A stretch of DNA of 64,000 bases from Bacteroidaceae bacterium (GTDB lineage: Bacteria; Bacteroidota; Bacteroidia; Bacteroidales; Bacteroidaceae). A model generated the notes under the pieces. The model saw only the letters and a program-made list of their open reading frames with translations, ran no database searches and was not told the DNA's origin. The DNA lies in contig JAFSPM010000036.1 in NCBI GenBank assembly GCA_017442855.1, positions 1-64,000 of the forward strand. Reading direction: 5' to 3'. A program made the translations under genes and the position numbers. Of this stretch, positions 52,026 to 62,159 are shown one piece after another. How positions within the stretch are numbered: position 1 is the stretch's first letter; every line of letters starts with the position of its first letter.

Positions 52026-52763
52026 TTACTTCTTATACTTCAGGTTATACTTTGAAATGAGGTCGAGCAGAGTAACTGAAGAATCCTCCATGTCACTGTT
52101 AATAGACTCGATCTTAGTCAAGATGTAGTTGTAGAACAACTGCAGAATCAAAGCAACAACGATACCGAAGATAGTAGTAATCAAAGCGACCTTCATACCA
52201 CCTGCTACGACTGTAGGGCTGATATCACCTACCTGCTGGATAGTATCGAATGCCTGCACCATACCGATCACAGTTCCCAAGAATCCGAGAGATGGAGCCA
52301 TTGCAATGAACAGTGTGATCCAAGAGCAGCCCTTCTCCAGATAACCTGCCTGAACGCCACCGTAAGAAACAACTGAACGCTCTACCTGATCCAGACCCTG
52401 GTCAATTCTTGCCAGACCCTGATAGTAGATTGAAGCGATAGGACCGCGAGTGTTACGAGCGATATCCTTAGCAGCCTCAACGTCACCCTTCTCCAGAGCT
52501 TCCTCTACCTTACCGATGAACTTCTTGGTATTGATTTCTGCCAAGCTCAGATAAATGATACGCTCAACGCAGAATGCCAAACCGATAACCAATGCGATGG
52601 CTACCAAGCTCATGAAAGAAGCAGAACCCTCGATGAAGTAACGCTTCAATGTCTTGTGAATACTCTGACCTTCAACTGAAGCAACTTCAGCTTCCTGTGC
52701 CATAGCTGTAGAGCCAAATGAGAAGACTCCTAACATAGCAACAATTGCAAATAACTTTTTCAT
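52026..52763 (-). CDS. exbB: MotA/TolQ/ExbB proton channel protein
   Basis: 245 aa. Signal-like N-terminus MKKLFAIVAMLGVFSFGSTAMA, then the three-helix ExbB pattern: SLVAIALVIGLAFCVERIIYL, APSLGFLGTVIGMVQAFDTI and PTVVAGGMKVALITTIFGIVVALI. Forms the proton channel with ExbD. The N-terminal extension before helix 1 is typical of Bacteroidales. Confidence 0.93.
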   Translation of the reverse strand: MKKLFAIVAMLGVFSFGSTAMAQEAEVASVEGQSIHKTLKRYFIEGSASFMSLVAIALVIGLAFCVERIIYLSLAEINTKKFIGKVEEALEKGDVEAAKDIARNTRGPIASIYYQGLARIDQGLDQVERSVVSYGGVQAGYLEKGCSWITLFIAMAPSLGFLGTVIGMVQAFDTIQQVGDISPTVVAGGMKVALITTIFGIVVALILQLFYNYILTKIESINSDMEDSSVTLLDLISKYNLKYKK

Positions 52764-52847
52764 TGTCTAACTGTTTTTGATTAATTAATTAATTAAATAT
52801 TATTGTTTATTTTTATCTAAATAATCTTTTCTACCATACACCAATCG

Positions 52848-52935
52848 CGGAGAGAGGGGGATTCGAACCCCCGAAACGCTTTTGGCGTTTACACGCTTTC
52901 CAGGCGTGCCTCTTCAACCACTCGAGCATCTCTCC
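52848..52935 (-). tRNA. tRNA-Ser (anticodon GGA)
   Basis: 88 nt. Acceptor GGAGAGA pairs with TCTCTCC, long variable arm as in tRNA-Ser, T-arm GGGGGTTCGAATCCCCC, anticodon GGA (reads UCC/UCU). No CCA encoded. No mobile element is seen next to it. Confidence 0.96.
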
Positions 52936-53100
52936 CTCACGGCACCATACTGAAATCGGGATAAAATTACAAAAAAATTCTGAACCCACCATCTTTTCTG
53001 CTACAAATGTTTCTTTTTTTTTTCTCTTTCGGTGATTTCGGCCCGTTTTCGGGGTAAAACCAAGGAAAAATTAAGAAAATTTAAGCATCGACACCGTCTA

Positions 53101-53880
53101 TCAAGCTCCAAACATCCGCACGGCGTTAGCTGAAGTTTGCCCAGCCAACTCCTCGGGTGTAACATCCAGCACCTCTGCTACCCTCATCAAGGTGTAACGG
53201 ATGTAAGCGCTCTCATTGCGTTCCCCTCTATGGGGTACAGGGGTCAGATAAGGTGCATCGGTCTCCAACACCAGTCGCTCGACAGGAATCCGTGGAAGAA
53301 TGGTCGGGAGAGCCGACTTCTTGAACGTGACAATGCCGTTCACACCTATCATAAACCTCTCGAATTGCAGCATCAGTTCGGCTTCTTCGGGATCACCCGT
53401 AAAGCTATGGAAGATGCCACGCAAGGCAGTGTTTTTGTAAGGAAACAATACCTTATATATATATTGTATGGCTTTCCTACAATGCACCACAATGGGCAGA
53501 TCCAATTCCAAAGCCCACCTGATCTGACGGTCAAACGCCTCCATCTGCTGTTTCAGATAGGTATCGTCCCAATAGAGGTCAAGCCCTATCTCACCCACAG
53601 CTACAAAACGTTCGCGATGTGTCATCAAACACTGGTGAACCTGCTGCAACGCTATTTCATAGTGCCCGTTTACCGAGGTGGGATGTAAACCCATCATCGG
53701 AAAACAATAACCACTGTTATCTTCACAAACCTGTAACAACCTGTCTATGGTTGTCTCATCTATATTGGGCATGTAAACGCGGGTAACCCCCTCCTCTTTT
53801 GCCCTTTTCAGAACTGTTGTCCGGTCGGCATCAAACTCTTCAGTGAAAAGATGCGAATGCGTGTCAATAATACGCAACAT
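53101..53880 (-). CDS. tatD: TatD-family DNase
   Basis: 259 aa. IIDTHSHLFTEEFDADR (metal HxH), GLHPTSV, GEIGLDLYW (Glu), VHCRKAI, GIFHSFTGDPEEAE, and LVLETDAPYLTP (Asp), all TatD metal ligands. Overlaps the polyprenyl synthase gene by 1 bp (stop/start). Metal-dependent nuclease/esterase in the cytosol. Confidence 0.92.
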   Translation of the reverse strand: MLRIIDTHSHLFTEEFDADRTTVLKRAKEEGVTRVYMPNIDETTIDRLLQVCEDNSGYCFPMMGLHPTSVNGHYEIALQQVHQCLMTHRERFVAVGEIGLDLYWDDTYLKQQMEAFDRQIRWALELDLPIVVHCRKAIQYIYKVLFPYKNTALRGIFHSFTGDPEEAELMLQFERFMIGVNGIVTFKKSALPTILPRIPVERLVLETDAPYLTPVPHRGERNESAYIRYTLMRVAEVLDVTPEELAGQTSANAVRMFGA

Positions 53881-54863
53881 TATGCCTCCCTAAACATCAA
53901 TTTATTCATCTCATTTAGCAACGGCTGCTTCTTTGCATCCGACACCTTCACCATACCAAGATTGGTCTCCGCTAACAACGTGTAATGAGATATTCTGTCT
54001 TCGCATAACGAACGCACATCAATGGCATCGTACAAAGCGGTTACAGCCTTGATCTTTTCATCAGGATCAAACTCCTCAGGGGAGAGCCATTTCTTCAGCT
54101 CTGCCAACTGATCGGGATTAGCACGACGAAGTGCTTGTATCAGCATATAGGTTTTCTTATTGCTCAAGATATCGCCACCTATTTTCTTACCGAAGACACG
54201 AGGGTCGCCATACACATCTAAGATGTCATCTCTTAGCTGGAAAGCTATTCCCAAGTTGATACCAAAATCGTATAAGAACTGGGTATCTTCGGCGGGTGCC
54301 TCGGCTAAAAGGGCGCCAATCTTCAGACTGGCTGCCAGTAACACGGATGTCTTCAAACGAATCATTTCCAAATATTCGTGTTCATAAACATCCATGCGAG
54401 TCTCAAAATCCATGTCGTATTGTTGTCCTTCACAAACTTGCATAGCAGTCTGCGTAAACAGTTTCATCACAGCGGGCACATACCTGCCACCCGTACCCGT
54501 CATGAGTCTATAGGCTATCACTTGCATGGCATCGCCAGACAGGATAGCGGTGTTTCTGCTCCATTTCTTATGAACAGTGGGTTTGCCTCGACGGATATCA
54601 GCATTATCCATCAAGTCATCATGCATCAGGGTGTAATTGTGATAGGTTTCGATACCGGCTGCCTGACTAAGAATGCTATCCACATCGTCGCGATAGAGGT
54701 TATAGGCCATCATCATCAGCACGGGGCGGATGCGTTTGCCGCCTAATGACATCGCATATTGGATAGGTTCGTATAACCCATCGGGCTGCTTTCCATAAAT
54801 AAGGTGGGAAATATAATCATTTACTTTATCCAGAAGCTGGGTATCGGTAAACATAACAGACAA
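53880..54863 (-). CDS. Polyprenyl (isoprenoid) diphosphate synthase
   Basis: 327 aa. First Asp-rich motif LMHDDLMDNADIRRGKPTVHK and second QLRDDILDVYGD, with GGKRIRPVLMMMA near residue 50. Elongates farnesyl diphosphate using isopentenyl diphosphate; product length is not visible. Could provide menaquinone tails. Coupled with tatD. Confidence 0.9.
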   Translation of the reverse strand: MSVMFTDTQLLDKVNDYISHLIYGKQPDGLYEPIQYAMSLGGKRIRPVLMMMAYNLYRDDVDSILSQAAGIETYHNYTLMHDDLMDNADIRRGKPTVHKKWSRNTAILSGDAMQVIAYRLMTGTGGRYVPAVMKLFTQTAMQVCEGQQYDMDFETRMDVYEHEYLEMIRLKTSVLLAASLKIGALLAEAPAEDTQFLYDFGINLGIAFQLRDDILDVYGDPRVFGKKIGGDILSNKKTYMLIQALRRANPDQLAELKKWLSPEEFDPDEKIKAVTALYDAIDVRSLCEDRISHYTLLAETNLGMVKVSDAKKQPLLNEMNKLMFREA

Positions 54864-54895
54864 TAGTTTTATTTGGTTTTAGAAGTTAAGTTGAT

Positions 54896-54928
54896 AAAAA
54901 AAGGCTGCTACTGAAAGCAGCCTTTTTT
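54896..54928 (-). terminator. Terminator after tonB
   Basis: GGCTGCT (54903-54909) with AGCAGCC (54916-54922), A-run before and T-run after, so it can act on both strands; lies 23 bp past the tonB stop. Confidence 0.85.
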
Positions 54929-54950
54929 ATGGTTTTTCCAAACACCCGAA

Positions 54951-55652
54951 TTACTGCAGGCGGAAGTTTACAGGCACTGTATAGCGTACACGTACTGGTT
55001 TGCCACGCTGCATACCTGGCTTCCACTTTGGCATACCGTTAATCACGCGGAGAGCCTCTTTGTCAAGATAAGGATCCACACCACGTAATACCTGAGCGTC
55101 AACGATAGAACCGTCACGGTTAACGACGAACTGAACGGTTACACGGCCCTGAACGCCATTCTCAGCTGCAATAGCCGGGTATCTGATAGCACCACTCAGG
55201 TACTTCATCAAACCTGCCATACCGCCATCAGGATATTCAGGCATCTGCTCTACAACTTGGAAAATCTCCTGCTCTTCAGGTTCCTCTTCCTCCTCTTCCT
55301 GAACGGCTACAGGAGCAGTGTACTTAATTTCCACAGCCTGGCCAGTTTCCTCAGAAGACTGGATAGCTGATTCCTGAATATCGGAATCGTCATCAACGAT
55401 GGTCAATGTCTCTGCAATTGAAGGTGCCTCTGGTGGAGGAGCCTGTACTTGCTCGGGTTGTTCGGTAATAGGAATTTCAATTTCCTCTTCAAAAACGGTC
55501 TCGACTACCTGATTGCTGGTGTCAATCTTCACATCGCGCTGCGTCCATTCGAAGCCGAGGAACAAGACTGCCATCACCAATACATAGCCAGCCAGCAGCC
55601 AAGTGGTTTTGTGTCCTTCAAGGTCTGCTTTCGGTGATTTTTTAATTTCCAT
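54951..55652 (-). CDS. tonB: TonB-family energy transducer
   Basis: 233 aa. A single N-terminal helix (TTWLLAGYVLVMAVLFLGF), an acidic Glu/Pro-rich spacer (VETVFEEEIEIPIT, EEEEEEPEEQEIF) and a C-terminal TonB domain (GRVTVQFVVNRDGSIVDAQV ... LRVINGMPKWKPG). The spacer is acidic rather than the Pro-Lys type of E. coli, as usual for Bacteroidales. Partner of the exbB-exbD set at 50437-52763. Confidence 0.93.
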   Translation of the reverse strand: MEIKKSPKADLEGHKTTWLLAGYVLVMAVLFLGFEWTQRDVKIDTSNQVVETVFEEEIEIPITEQPEQVQAPPPEAPSIAETLTIVDDDSDIQESAIQSSEETGQAVEIKYTAPVAVQEEEEEEPEEQEIFQVVEQMPEYPDGGMAGLMKYLSGAIRYPAIAAENGVQGRVTVQFVVNRDGSIVDAQVLRGVDPYLDKEALRVINGMPKWKPGMQRGKPVRVRYTVPVNFRLQ

Positions 55653-55699
55653 AAATACTATTATTTAAAAATTAATGGTGTTTCTCTTTGATTACGTTG

Positions 55700-55707
55700 C
55701 AAATATA
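55700..55707 (-). promoter_or_regulatory. -7 box of tonB
   Basis: TATATTTG on the minus strand, 47 bp before the start; a weak CTTG lies 18 bp upstream. Confidence 0.45.
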
Positions 55708-55746
55708 GTGAAGTTTTTTTACATACAAGCCTTTTGATTACTTTTT

Positions 55747-55778
55747 TTTGTTAAAATCATCCAGATTTATTACCTTTA
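55747..55778 (+). promoter_or_regulatory. Promoter of cmk
   Basis: TTTG (55747-55750), 20 bp, TACCTTTA (55771-55778), 25 bp before the start. Confidence 0.65.
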
Positions 55779-55803
55779 CACCCTGTAAATAACTATTGAC
55801 TGA

Positions 55804-56496
55804 ATGATGAAAAAGATAACGATTGCGATTGACGGATTCTCTTCTTGTGGCAAGAGCACCATGGCGAAGGACCTGGCCAAAAAGATTGGATATGTGTATG
55901 TGGACAGTGGTGCCATGTATCGTGCCGTGACGCTATACGCTATGGAAAACAGGTGTTTTAACGACCATCAGCTGGACGTGGAAAAGCTAAGGGGTATGAT
56001 GGATAATATCCGCATATCATTCCTGTTTAACCCCGAAACGGGTAAGCCCGACACCTATTTAAATAACAGGAAGGTGGAGACTGAGATACGCAGCATGGAG
56101 GTGTCCAGCCGTGTGAGCATTGTGGCGGCCCTGGATTTCGTGCGCGCAGAGATGGTGGCCCAGCAGCAGGCTTTCGGCAAAGAGAAAGGTGTGGTAATGG
56201 ACGGACGTGACATTGGTACGACAGTCTTCCCCGATGCTGAATTGAAGATATTCCTTACCGCATCGCCTGAGATACGTGCACAGCGCAGGTATGAGGAGTT
56301 GAAGGCCAAGAGGCAGGAGGCCAACTTCGATGATATTTTGGCGAACGTAAAAGAACGTGATTACATTGACCAGCATCGGGAAGTGAGTCCGCTGATACAG
56401 GCTGACGATGCCATTCTGTTGGACAACAGTCACCTGACCATCGAGCAGCAAAACGAGTGGTTAATGGAACAATATCAATTGAGAATTGAGAATTAA
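55804..56496 (+). CDS. cmk: Cytidylate kinase
   Basis: 230 aa. P-loop [38 protein letters not shown] and [12 protein letters not shown]; phosphorylates CMP/dCMP. The final residues QLRIEN come from an AATTGAGA-type repeat, the same intergenic repeat seen reversed at 22814-22840. IspH follows at 35 bp. Confidence 0.95.
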   Translation: MMKKITIAIDGFSSCGKSTMAKDLAKKIGYVYVDSGAMYRAVTLYAMENRCFNDHQLDVEKLRGMMDNIRISFLFNPETGKPDTYLNNRKVETEIRSMEVSSRVSIVAALDFVRAEMVAQQQAFGKEKGVVMDGRDIGTTVFPDAELKIFLTASPEIRAQRRYEELKAKRQEANFDDILANVKERDYIDQHREVSPLIQADDAILLDNSHLTIEQQNEWLMEQYQLRIEN

Positions 56497-56531
56497 TAAT
56501 TGAGGATTACGACTGCATCGTGAATTGGTAA

Positions 56532-57440
56532 ATGAAGATAGAGATTGACAACGGGTCGGGGTTCTGTCATGGAGTGGTGACTGCCATCCATAAGGCGGAA
56601 GAAGAACTGGCAAAGGGCGGACCACTCTATTGCTTGGGTGATATTGTACACAACAACCGTGAGGTGGACAGACTCAGTGAGCTGGGACTTATCACCATTG
56701 ACCATGAGCAGTTGAACAATTTGCACAATGCCAAGGTGTTGTTGCGTGCGCATGGCGAACCGCCATCCACCTATGAGATAGCGCGTAAGAACAACATTGA
56801 AATCATTGATGCCACCTGCCCTGTGGTGCTGAAGCTCCAACAGCGCATTTACGAAGCCTTCCATACTCCTTCTGGCATAGATGTTCAGATAGTGATTTAT
56901 GGCATGAACGGTCATGCAGAAGTATTGGGACTGGTAGGGCAGACACAGGGAAAGGCCATTGTGATAGAGAGTCTGGAAGAGGCAAAACAGCTGGATATGA
57001 GCAAGAGCATACGCCTGTTCTCACAGACTACCAAGTCACTTGAGGAGTTCCGTAAGATTGTGGAGTACATCAAGCAACACATTTCCAAGGGTGCTACTTT
57101 TGAATACACCGATACCATCTGCCGACAGGTAGCCAACCGTATCCCCAATATTCGCAAGTTTGCAGCGGCACATGATCTGGTGTTCTTCGTAAGCGGAAAG
57201 AAAAGCTCTAACGGAAAAATTCTGTTTCACGAGTGCCAGACCGTCAACCCCAACACCCGCTTCATCGACAGTCCCTATGAAATCGACTGGAACCTGTTGA
57301 AAGGTGTTCGATCAGTAGGTATCTGTGGAGCTACCTCTACTCCGAAATGGCTCATGGAATCCATTGAAAAGGCGATCATAAAAGAAATTGGCAACACAGA
57401 AGAAAAGGATTGCGCGAATAATCCAAAAACAAAGGGCTAA
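56532..57440 (+). CDS. ispH: 4-hydroxy-3-methylbut-2-enyl diphosphate reductase
   Basis: 302 aa. The three cluster cysteines are in GFCHGVV (Cys12), DATCPVV (about Cys97) and GICGATSTP (about 265). Substrate-binding segments RAHGEPPSTY and THGE-like HEC are also seen. Last step of the MEP isoprenoid pathway, supplying the polyprenyl synthase and MenA. A C-terminal extension IGNTEEKDCANNPKTKG is short. Confidence 0.94.
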   Translation: MKIEIDNGSGFCHGVVTAIHKAEEELAKGGPLYCLGDIVHNNREVDRLSELGLITIDHEQLNNLHNAKVLLRAHGEPPSTYEIARKNNIEIIDATCPVVLKLQQRIYEAFHTPSGIDVQIVIYGMNGHAEVLGLVGQTQGKAIVIESLEEAKQLDMSKSIRLFSQTTKSLEEFRKIVEYIKQHISKGATFEYTDTICRQVANRIPNIRKFAAAHDLVFFVSGKKSSNGKILFHECQTVNPNTRFIDSPYEIDWNLLKGVRSVGICGATSTPKWLMESIEKAIIKEIGNTEEKDCANNPKTKG

Positions 57441-57443
57441 CTT

Positions 57444-57475
57444 TTTGCTTTTGTGCTTGCATAATTATATCTTTG
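57444..57475 (+). promoter_or_regulatory. Promoter of pfkA
   Basis: TTTG (57444-57447), 20 bp, TATCTTTG (57468-57475), 33 bp before the start: full consensus match. Confidence 0.8.
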
Positions 57476-57508
57476 CAGAAAGAATGAACAATTAAATATC
57501 ATAGAGAT

Positions 57509-58489
57509 ATGGCAGAAATCAAATGTATCGGTATCTTGACGTCAGGTGGTGATGCCCCTGGCATGAATGCAGCCATCCGTGCGGTGACCCGTTGCGCTAT
57601 CTATCACGGACTGAAAGTGAAAGGTATCTATAGAGGTTATAAGGGCTTGGTGACAGGCGAGATTGTAGAATTCAAGAGTCAGAATGTGAGCAACATCATC
57701 CAGCTAGGTGGTACCATCCTGAAGACAGCCCGTTGCCAGGAGTTCCGCACTGTCGAAGGTCGTCAGGTTGCTTATGAAAACATGAAGAAAGAGGGCATCG
57801 ATGCCTTGGTGGTAATTGGCGGTGACGGTTCGCTGACAGGCGCTTTGCAGTTTGCCAAGGAGTTTGACGTGCCTTGCATCGGTTTGCCCGGTACCATCGA
57901 CAACGACCTGTACGGTACCGATTCGACCATTGGTTATGACACTGCACTGAACACTATTCTTGAGTGCGTCGATAAGATTCGTGATACAGCTACCAGCCAT
58001 GAGCGTCTGTTCTTCGTGGAGGTGATGGGACGCGATGCCGGCTTCCTGGCTTTGAACAGTGCCATCGCCGCAGGTTGCGAAGCAGCCATTATCCCAGAGT
58101 TTGCTACTGAGGTGGACCAGTTGGAAGAATTCATCAAGAACGGTTTCCGCAAGTCGAAGAACAGTAGTATAGTTATTGTGGCGGAAAGTGAACTGACAGG
58201 TGGTGCCATGCATTATGCCGAGCGTGTGAAAAACGAGTATCCGCAGTATGATGTACGTGTCACCATCTTAGGTCACTTGCAACGTGGTGGTAGTCCTACA
58301 GCCCACGACCGTATCCTGGCCAGCCGTTTGGGAGCTGCAGCTATTGATGCCTTGATGGAAGGACAGCGTAATGTGATGTGCGGTCTGAAGAACGACCAAG
58401 TAGTATATGTACCATTTAGCCGTGCCATCAAGTTCGATAAGACCATCGACCGCCAATTGGTGGAAGTATTGAGAACCCTCTCTATTTGA
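57509..58489 (+). CDS. pfkA: 6-phosphofructokinase
   Basis: 326 aa. [28 protein letters not shown] (Gly-Ser at the nucleotide site favours ATP over PPi), PGTIDNDL with the catalytic Asp, and [13 protein letters not shown]. Phosphorylates fructose-6-phosphate in glycolysis. The next gene begins 1 bp after its stop. Confidence 0.95.
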   Translation: MAEIKCIGILTSGGDAPGMNAAIRAVTRCAIYHGLKVKGIYRGYKGLVTGEIVEFKSQNVSNIIQLGGTILKTARCQEFRTVEGRQVAYENMKKEGIDALVVIGGDGSLTGALQFAKEFDVPCIGLPGTIDNDLYGTDSTIGYDTALNTILECVDKIRDTATSHERLFFVEVMGRDAGFLALNSAIAAGCEAAIIPEFATEVDQLEEFIKNGFRKSKNSSIVIVAESELTGGAMHYAERVKNEYPQYDVRVTILGHLQRGGSPTAHDRILASRLGAAAIDALMEGQRNVMCGLKNDQVVYVPFSRAIKFDKTIDRQLVEVLRTLSI

Positions 58490-58490
58490 C

Positions 58491-60359
58491 ATGGCCGAGA
58501 GCCCGATACTGCACCTGCAGCGCCAACAGCTTTTGCTTCGCATGGAATATGAGTACGAGAAGCAGGAGTTCCAACGGCAGACAGAGACCATGGGGGTGGC
58601 GCGCAAGGTGAAACGTGGCATGTGCTGGTTTCCCTGCACCGCAGGACGCAGTTTCTATAATTCACTGAACCAATTGGTGATAGAGATTACCCGCAGCGAA
58701 GACACTGACATTGAACATGGATTTGAATATGGGAAGCCCGTCTGCTTTTTCAAACAAAGCGCGACGGGCGACCTTTCTTATTATAGTTTCCTCGGCACAG
58801 TAAGCTATGCCGACGAGGCACGTATGGTGGTAGTGATGCCGGGGGGCAATGCCGTCATGGATTTGCAGAATGCAGATAACCTGGGTGTACAGCTCTACTT
58901 CGACGAGACAAGTTACCAGACGATGTTCGAAGCTTTGGCTGATGTGCTCAAGGCGAAAGGCACCCGGTTGGCAGAGTTGAAAGACATCATTTTGGGTACT
59001 ACCAAGCCTGGTTTCCGTCAGCTCTACCCCGTTGGATTTCCCTGGTTGAACCCTACCCAAGAGACAGCCGTCAACAAAGTACTTTGCGCCCGAGACGTAG
59101 CGGTGGTACACGGTCCTCCGGGTACAGGCAAGACCACCACACTGGTAGAGGCCATCTACGAGACCTTGCATCGTGAGCCACAGGTGCTGGTATGTGCGCA
59201 GAGCAACATGGCCGTGGATTGGATATCAGAAAAGCTGGTGGATCGTGGGGTGAATGTCTTGCGCATCGGCAACCCATCACGTGTGAACGACAAGATGCTA
59301 TCGTTTACCTACGAGCGGCGTTTTGAGAATCATCCCTCCTACCCCGAACTATGGAGCATCCGCAAGGAATTGCGTCAACTAAAAAGCAAACGACACAGAG
59401 GGAACCGTGACGAACGTGACGGCATACGAAGTCGTATCAGTCGATTGAAGGACAGGGCCGTGGCACTGGAGGTACAAATCAACACTGATTTGTTTGACTC
59501 AGCACATGTGATTGCCTCTACCCTCGTTAGCAGCAACCACAGATTGCTGGGTGGCATGCATTTTGGCACCTTGTTTATCGACGAAGCAGCGCAGGCCCTC
59601 GAAGCAGCCTGCTGGATAGCCATCCGCAAGGCCGACCGTGTGGTGTTGGCAGGTGACCACTGTCAGTTACCTCCGACTATCAAGTGTTACGAGGCTGCCA
59701 AAAGCGGACTTGAACAGACCTTGATGGAAACCATCGTAGCCAATAAGCCCGAAACAGTTTCATTGTTGAAGGTGCAATACCGCATGAACGAAGCCATCAT
59801 GCATTTCTCCTCAGAATGGTTCTATCATGGCGAACTGGAGGCAGCTCCAGAAGTGCGTTACCGCAGCATCCTCGACCTCGACACGCCCATCTCTTGGATT
59901 GACACATCCAGTATGGATTTCAAGGAGCAGTTTGTGGGAGAGACCTTCGGTCGCATAAACAAAGACGAGGCGAACCTATTGTTGAAAGAGTTACAGACTT
60001 ATATAAATAAAATAGGTGGAGAACGCATCTTGGATGAGCGCATCGACTTTGGTATCATATCTCCTTATAAGGCACAGGTGCAATACTTGCGGGGAAAGAT
60101 CAAAGGGAATGATGCCTTGCGGCCCTACCGCCATCTGTTCACAGTCAATACGGTAGATGGCTTCCAAGGACAAGAGCGCGATGTGATTTTCATCAGTCTG
60201 GTACGAGCCAACGAAGATGGTCAGATTGGCTTCTTGCGTGACTTGCGACGAATGAATGTTGCCATGACCCGCGCTCGCATGAAACTGGTCATCTTAGGTG
60301 ATGCTGCTACCCTTGGCAGGCATCCGTTCTATAAAAAACTTATCAAATCTATTAAATAA
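58491..60359 (+). CDS. SF1B DNA/RNA helicase (UPF1/IGHMBP2-like)
   Basis: 622 aa. An N-terminal oligonucleotide-binding-like part, then Walker A GPPGTGKTTT (near residue 210), Walker B FIDEAAQALE, GDHCQLPP (motif III), VQYRMNEAIM (IV), DGFQGQERDVIFISLVRAN (V) and RRMNVAMTRARMKLVILGD (VI). All helicase motifs intact. Coupled to pfkA. Similar proteins are widespread in Bacteroidales; the exact substrate is unknown. Confidence 0.9.
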   Translation: MAESPILHLQRQQLLLRMEYEYEKQEFQRQTETMGVARKVKRGMCWFPCTAGRSFYNSLNQLVIEITRSEDTDIEHGFEYGKPVCFFKQSATGDLSYYSFLGTVSYADEARMVVVMPGGNAVMDLQNADNLGVQLYFDETSYQTMFEALADVLKAKGTRLAELKDIILGTTKPGFRQLYPVGFPWLNPTQETAVNKVLCARDVAVVHGPPGTGKTTTLVEAIYETLHREPQVLVCAQSNMAVDWISEKLVDRGVNVLRIGNPSRVNDKMLSFTYERRFENHPSYPELWSIRKELRQLKSKRHRGNRDERDGIRSRISRLKDRAVALEVQINTDLFDSAHVIASTLVSSNHRLLGGMHFGTLFIDEAAQALEAACWIAIRKADRVVLAGDHCQLPPTIKCYEAAKSGLEQTLMETIVANKPETVSLLKVQYRMNEAIMHFSSEWFYHGELEAAPEVRYRSILDLDTPISWIDTSSMDFKEQFVGETFGRINKDEANLLLKELQTYINKIGGERILDERIDFGIISPYKAQVQYLRGKIKGNDALRPYRHLFTVNTVDGFQGQERDVIFISLVRANEDGQIGFLRDLRRMNVAMTRARMKLVILGDAATLGRHPFYKKLIKSIK

Positions 60360-60360
60360 T

Positions 60361-60389
60361 AAATCCCCGCCGGATGTTGGCGGGGATTT
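60361..60389. terminator. Bidirectional terminator
   Basis: AAATCCCCGCC and GGCGGGGATTT with a 7-nt loop, between the helicase gene and the convergent esterase gene. Confidence 0.88.
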
Positions 60390-60396
60390 ATTGCTA

Positions 60397-62028
60397 TTAC
60401 TTCATGGCAGCCAAAGCTTCACCATCAGGATCGTTGCGAACTTCACAAACATCGTTCAGTATCATGGTTGGCTTGTCAGTCTCATTGAAAGCTGGCCACT
60501 CAGGTAATGCACCACAGTTAGGATTGCCAGTGCGCATGAATGACAACAGTGCCTCAGACATCTTATCAGACAGGTCACGAGGACGCTTGCCACCACCAGA
60601 ATGAGTTACCATGCGGTCGGTATTGCGATACCAGAAGCAGATATCAATGCAGTGGAATGCACGTGCGCGACCGTTGAAGATAGGAGGATTGAAACCAAAC
60701 CATGCCAGATAAACAGGAGCGCCCTGCTTAGCCTTCAAGGTAACATTATTGATGATGCCAGTACGTGGACTGGTAGCCATACCGATGATGTCGCCTGCAT
60801 TAGCCTCCGGGAATGCCTTCTGGTAAGCTGCTACCACATCTGCGCCCTTGCCAGGATAACGCTGGTCTAAGTACTTAGCCAAACCTTCGTTGTCAAGCTG
60901 CTCCAGTGATGGATCATACTGTGCAGGACTGAACTCAGCCATGGTTGAGCAGTAGATCATAGGCACCTGTGCAGAAGGAGCATTCAGGTCGTCATAGTAA
61001 CCTGCAGCAGGGATGTGCTTGCCGTCAGCCACTGGCTGGAAGCCACCACGCATCATGCCACCACCTTGATTCTGGGTCTTGTTGAATTCCTGTACTGCTG
61101 CATTAGCCATTGCCAGATACTCTCTCCAAGGCATCTGCTGCAACTGCTCAACTGTCTTCTTGCTATATTTCACGATGAACTTACCCAATTCACGGCTGTA
61201 ATCCTGTGACAGAGCGTTGTTTGAGTTACCACTCAGTGCCACGCCTTTGTGTACCAAGCCCTTGGTCTCAGGCATTGCTACCAGTGTGCAAACCTTGGCG
61301 CCACCACCTGACTGACCCATGATGGTCACGTTGTTAGGATCACCACCAAAGTTTTCGATATTCTTGTTCACCCACTTCAAAGCAGCTACCATATCCAGGG
61401 TACCGGCATTACCAGAATCCTCATACTTAGCGTCAACACCTGAGAAATCTGAGAAGCCGAAAGCGTTCAGACGGTGGTTCACGGACACGAATACGATGTC
61501 GCCATAGCGAGCCAGGTTCTCTCCATGATAACCATCCTGCTCAATACCATTACCAGCAGAGTAGCCACCACCATGGAACCATACCATCACAGGACGCTTC
61601 TTGCCGTCAGCCAGACCCTTGGTCCATACGTTCACGAACAAGCAGTCCTCACTCAGGTTGCTGTAATTCCAGTGGTCACGCCATACGCCAGCATTGTTGG
61701 CATAGTTAGGATCATTCTGCGGAGCGCAGTAGCCGTAAACCATAGCAGGCATAACACCTTCCCAAGCCTCAGGCTCCTGTGGAGGCATAAAACGGTTAGC
61801 ACCTTCTGTAGAGGCACCATAACGAATACCTAAGAAAGTGTAGACATCTCTTGACATGAAGCCCTGCACCTTACCATACTGGGTCTGTGCAATGGCGATG
61901 TCATCACCGATAAATACTTGCTGCTCATCAGCCTCGCTGTTAGCAGCATTGTTCTGATTGCCTGTACAAGCCATAAGTCCCATCAGCAGGACACTTGCAC
62001 AAAATGCGAAGAAAGACAGTTTTTTCAT
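60397..62028 (-). CDS. Type B carboxylesterase lipoprotein
   Basis: 543 aa. Lipobox MAC (MKKLSFFAFCASVLLMGLMAC, Cys21). Alpha/beta-hydrolase with EDCLFVNVW, the nucleophile elbow GQSGGGAK (Ser near 250), MVWFHGGGYSAGNG (oxyanion Gly-Gly-Gly) and a PRDLSDKMSEALLSFMRTGNPN C-terminus. Hydrolyses esters at the cell surface; the substrate is unknown. Very strong codon use suggests good expression. Confidence 0.92.
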   Translation of the reverse strand: MKKLSFFAFCASVLLMGLMACTGNQNNAANSEADEQQVFIGDDIAIAQTQYGKVQGFMSRDVYTFLGIRYGASTEGANRFMPPQEPEAWEGVMPAMVYGYCAPQNDPNYANNAGVWRDHWNYSNLSEDCLFVNVWTKGLADGKKRPVMVWFHGGGYSAGNGIEQDGYHGENLARYGDIVFVSVNHRLNAFGFSDFSGVDAKYEDSGNAGTLDMVAALKWVNKNIENFGGDPNNVTIMGQSGGGAKVCTLVAMPETKGLVHKGVALSGNSNNALSQDYSRELGKFIVKYSKKTVEQLQQMPWREYLAMANAAVQEFNKTQNQGGGMMRGGFQPVADGKHIPAAGYYDDLNAPSAQVPMIYCSTMAEFSPAQYDPSLEQLDNEGLAKYLDQRYPGKGADVVAAYQKAFPEANAGDIIGMATSPRTGIINNVTLKAKQGAPVYLAWFGFNPPIFNGRARAFHCIDICFWYRNTDRMVTHSGGGKRPRDLSDKMSEALLSFMRTGNPNCGALPEWPAFNETDKPTMILNDVCEVRNDPDGEALAAMK

Positions 62029-62057
62029 ATTGCTTTATAATTAAACGAATATTTGTG

Positions 62058-62089
62058 CAATATTACAAATAAATCTAATCACCACCAAA
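62058..62089 (-). promoter_or_regulatory. Promoter of the carboxylesterase
   Basis: TTTG (62086-62089), 20 bp, TAATATTG (62058-62065) on the minus strand; one mismatch in the -7 box. Confidence 0.6.
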
Positions 62090-62159
62090 TGTTTTAGTTA
62101 CAAATTGTTTCCATAACATTAATGCTATACAGAATTGACATCATTTGTTTTTGTGTAAA

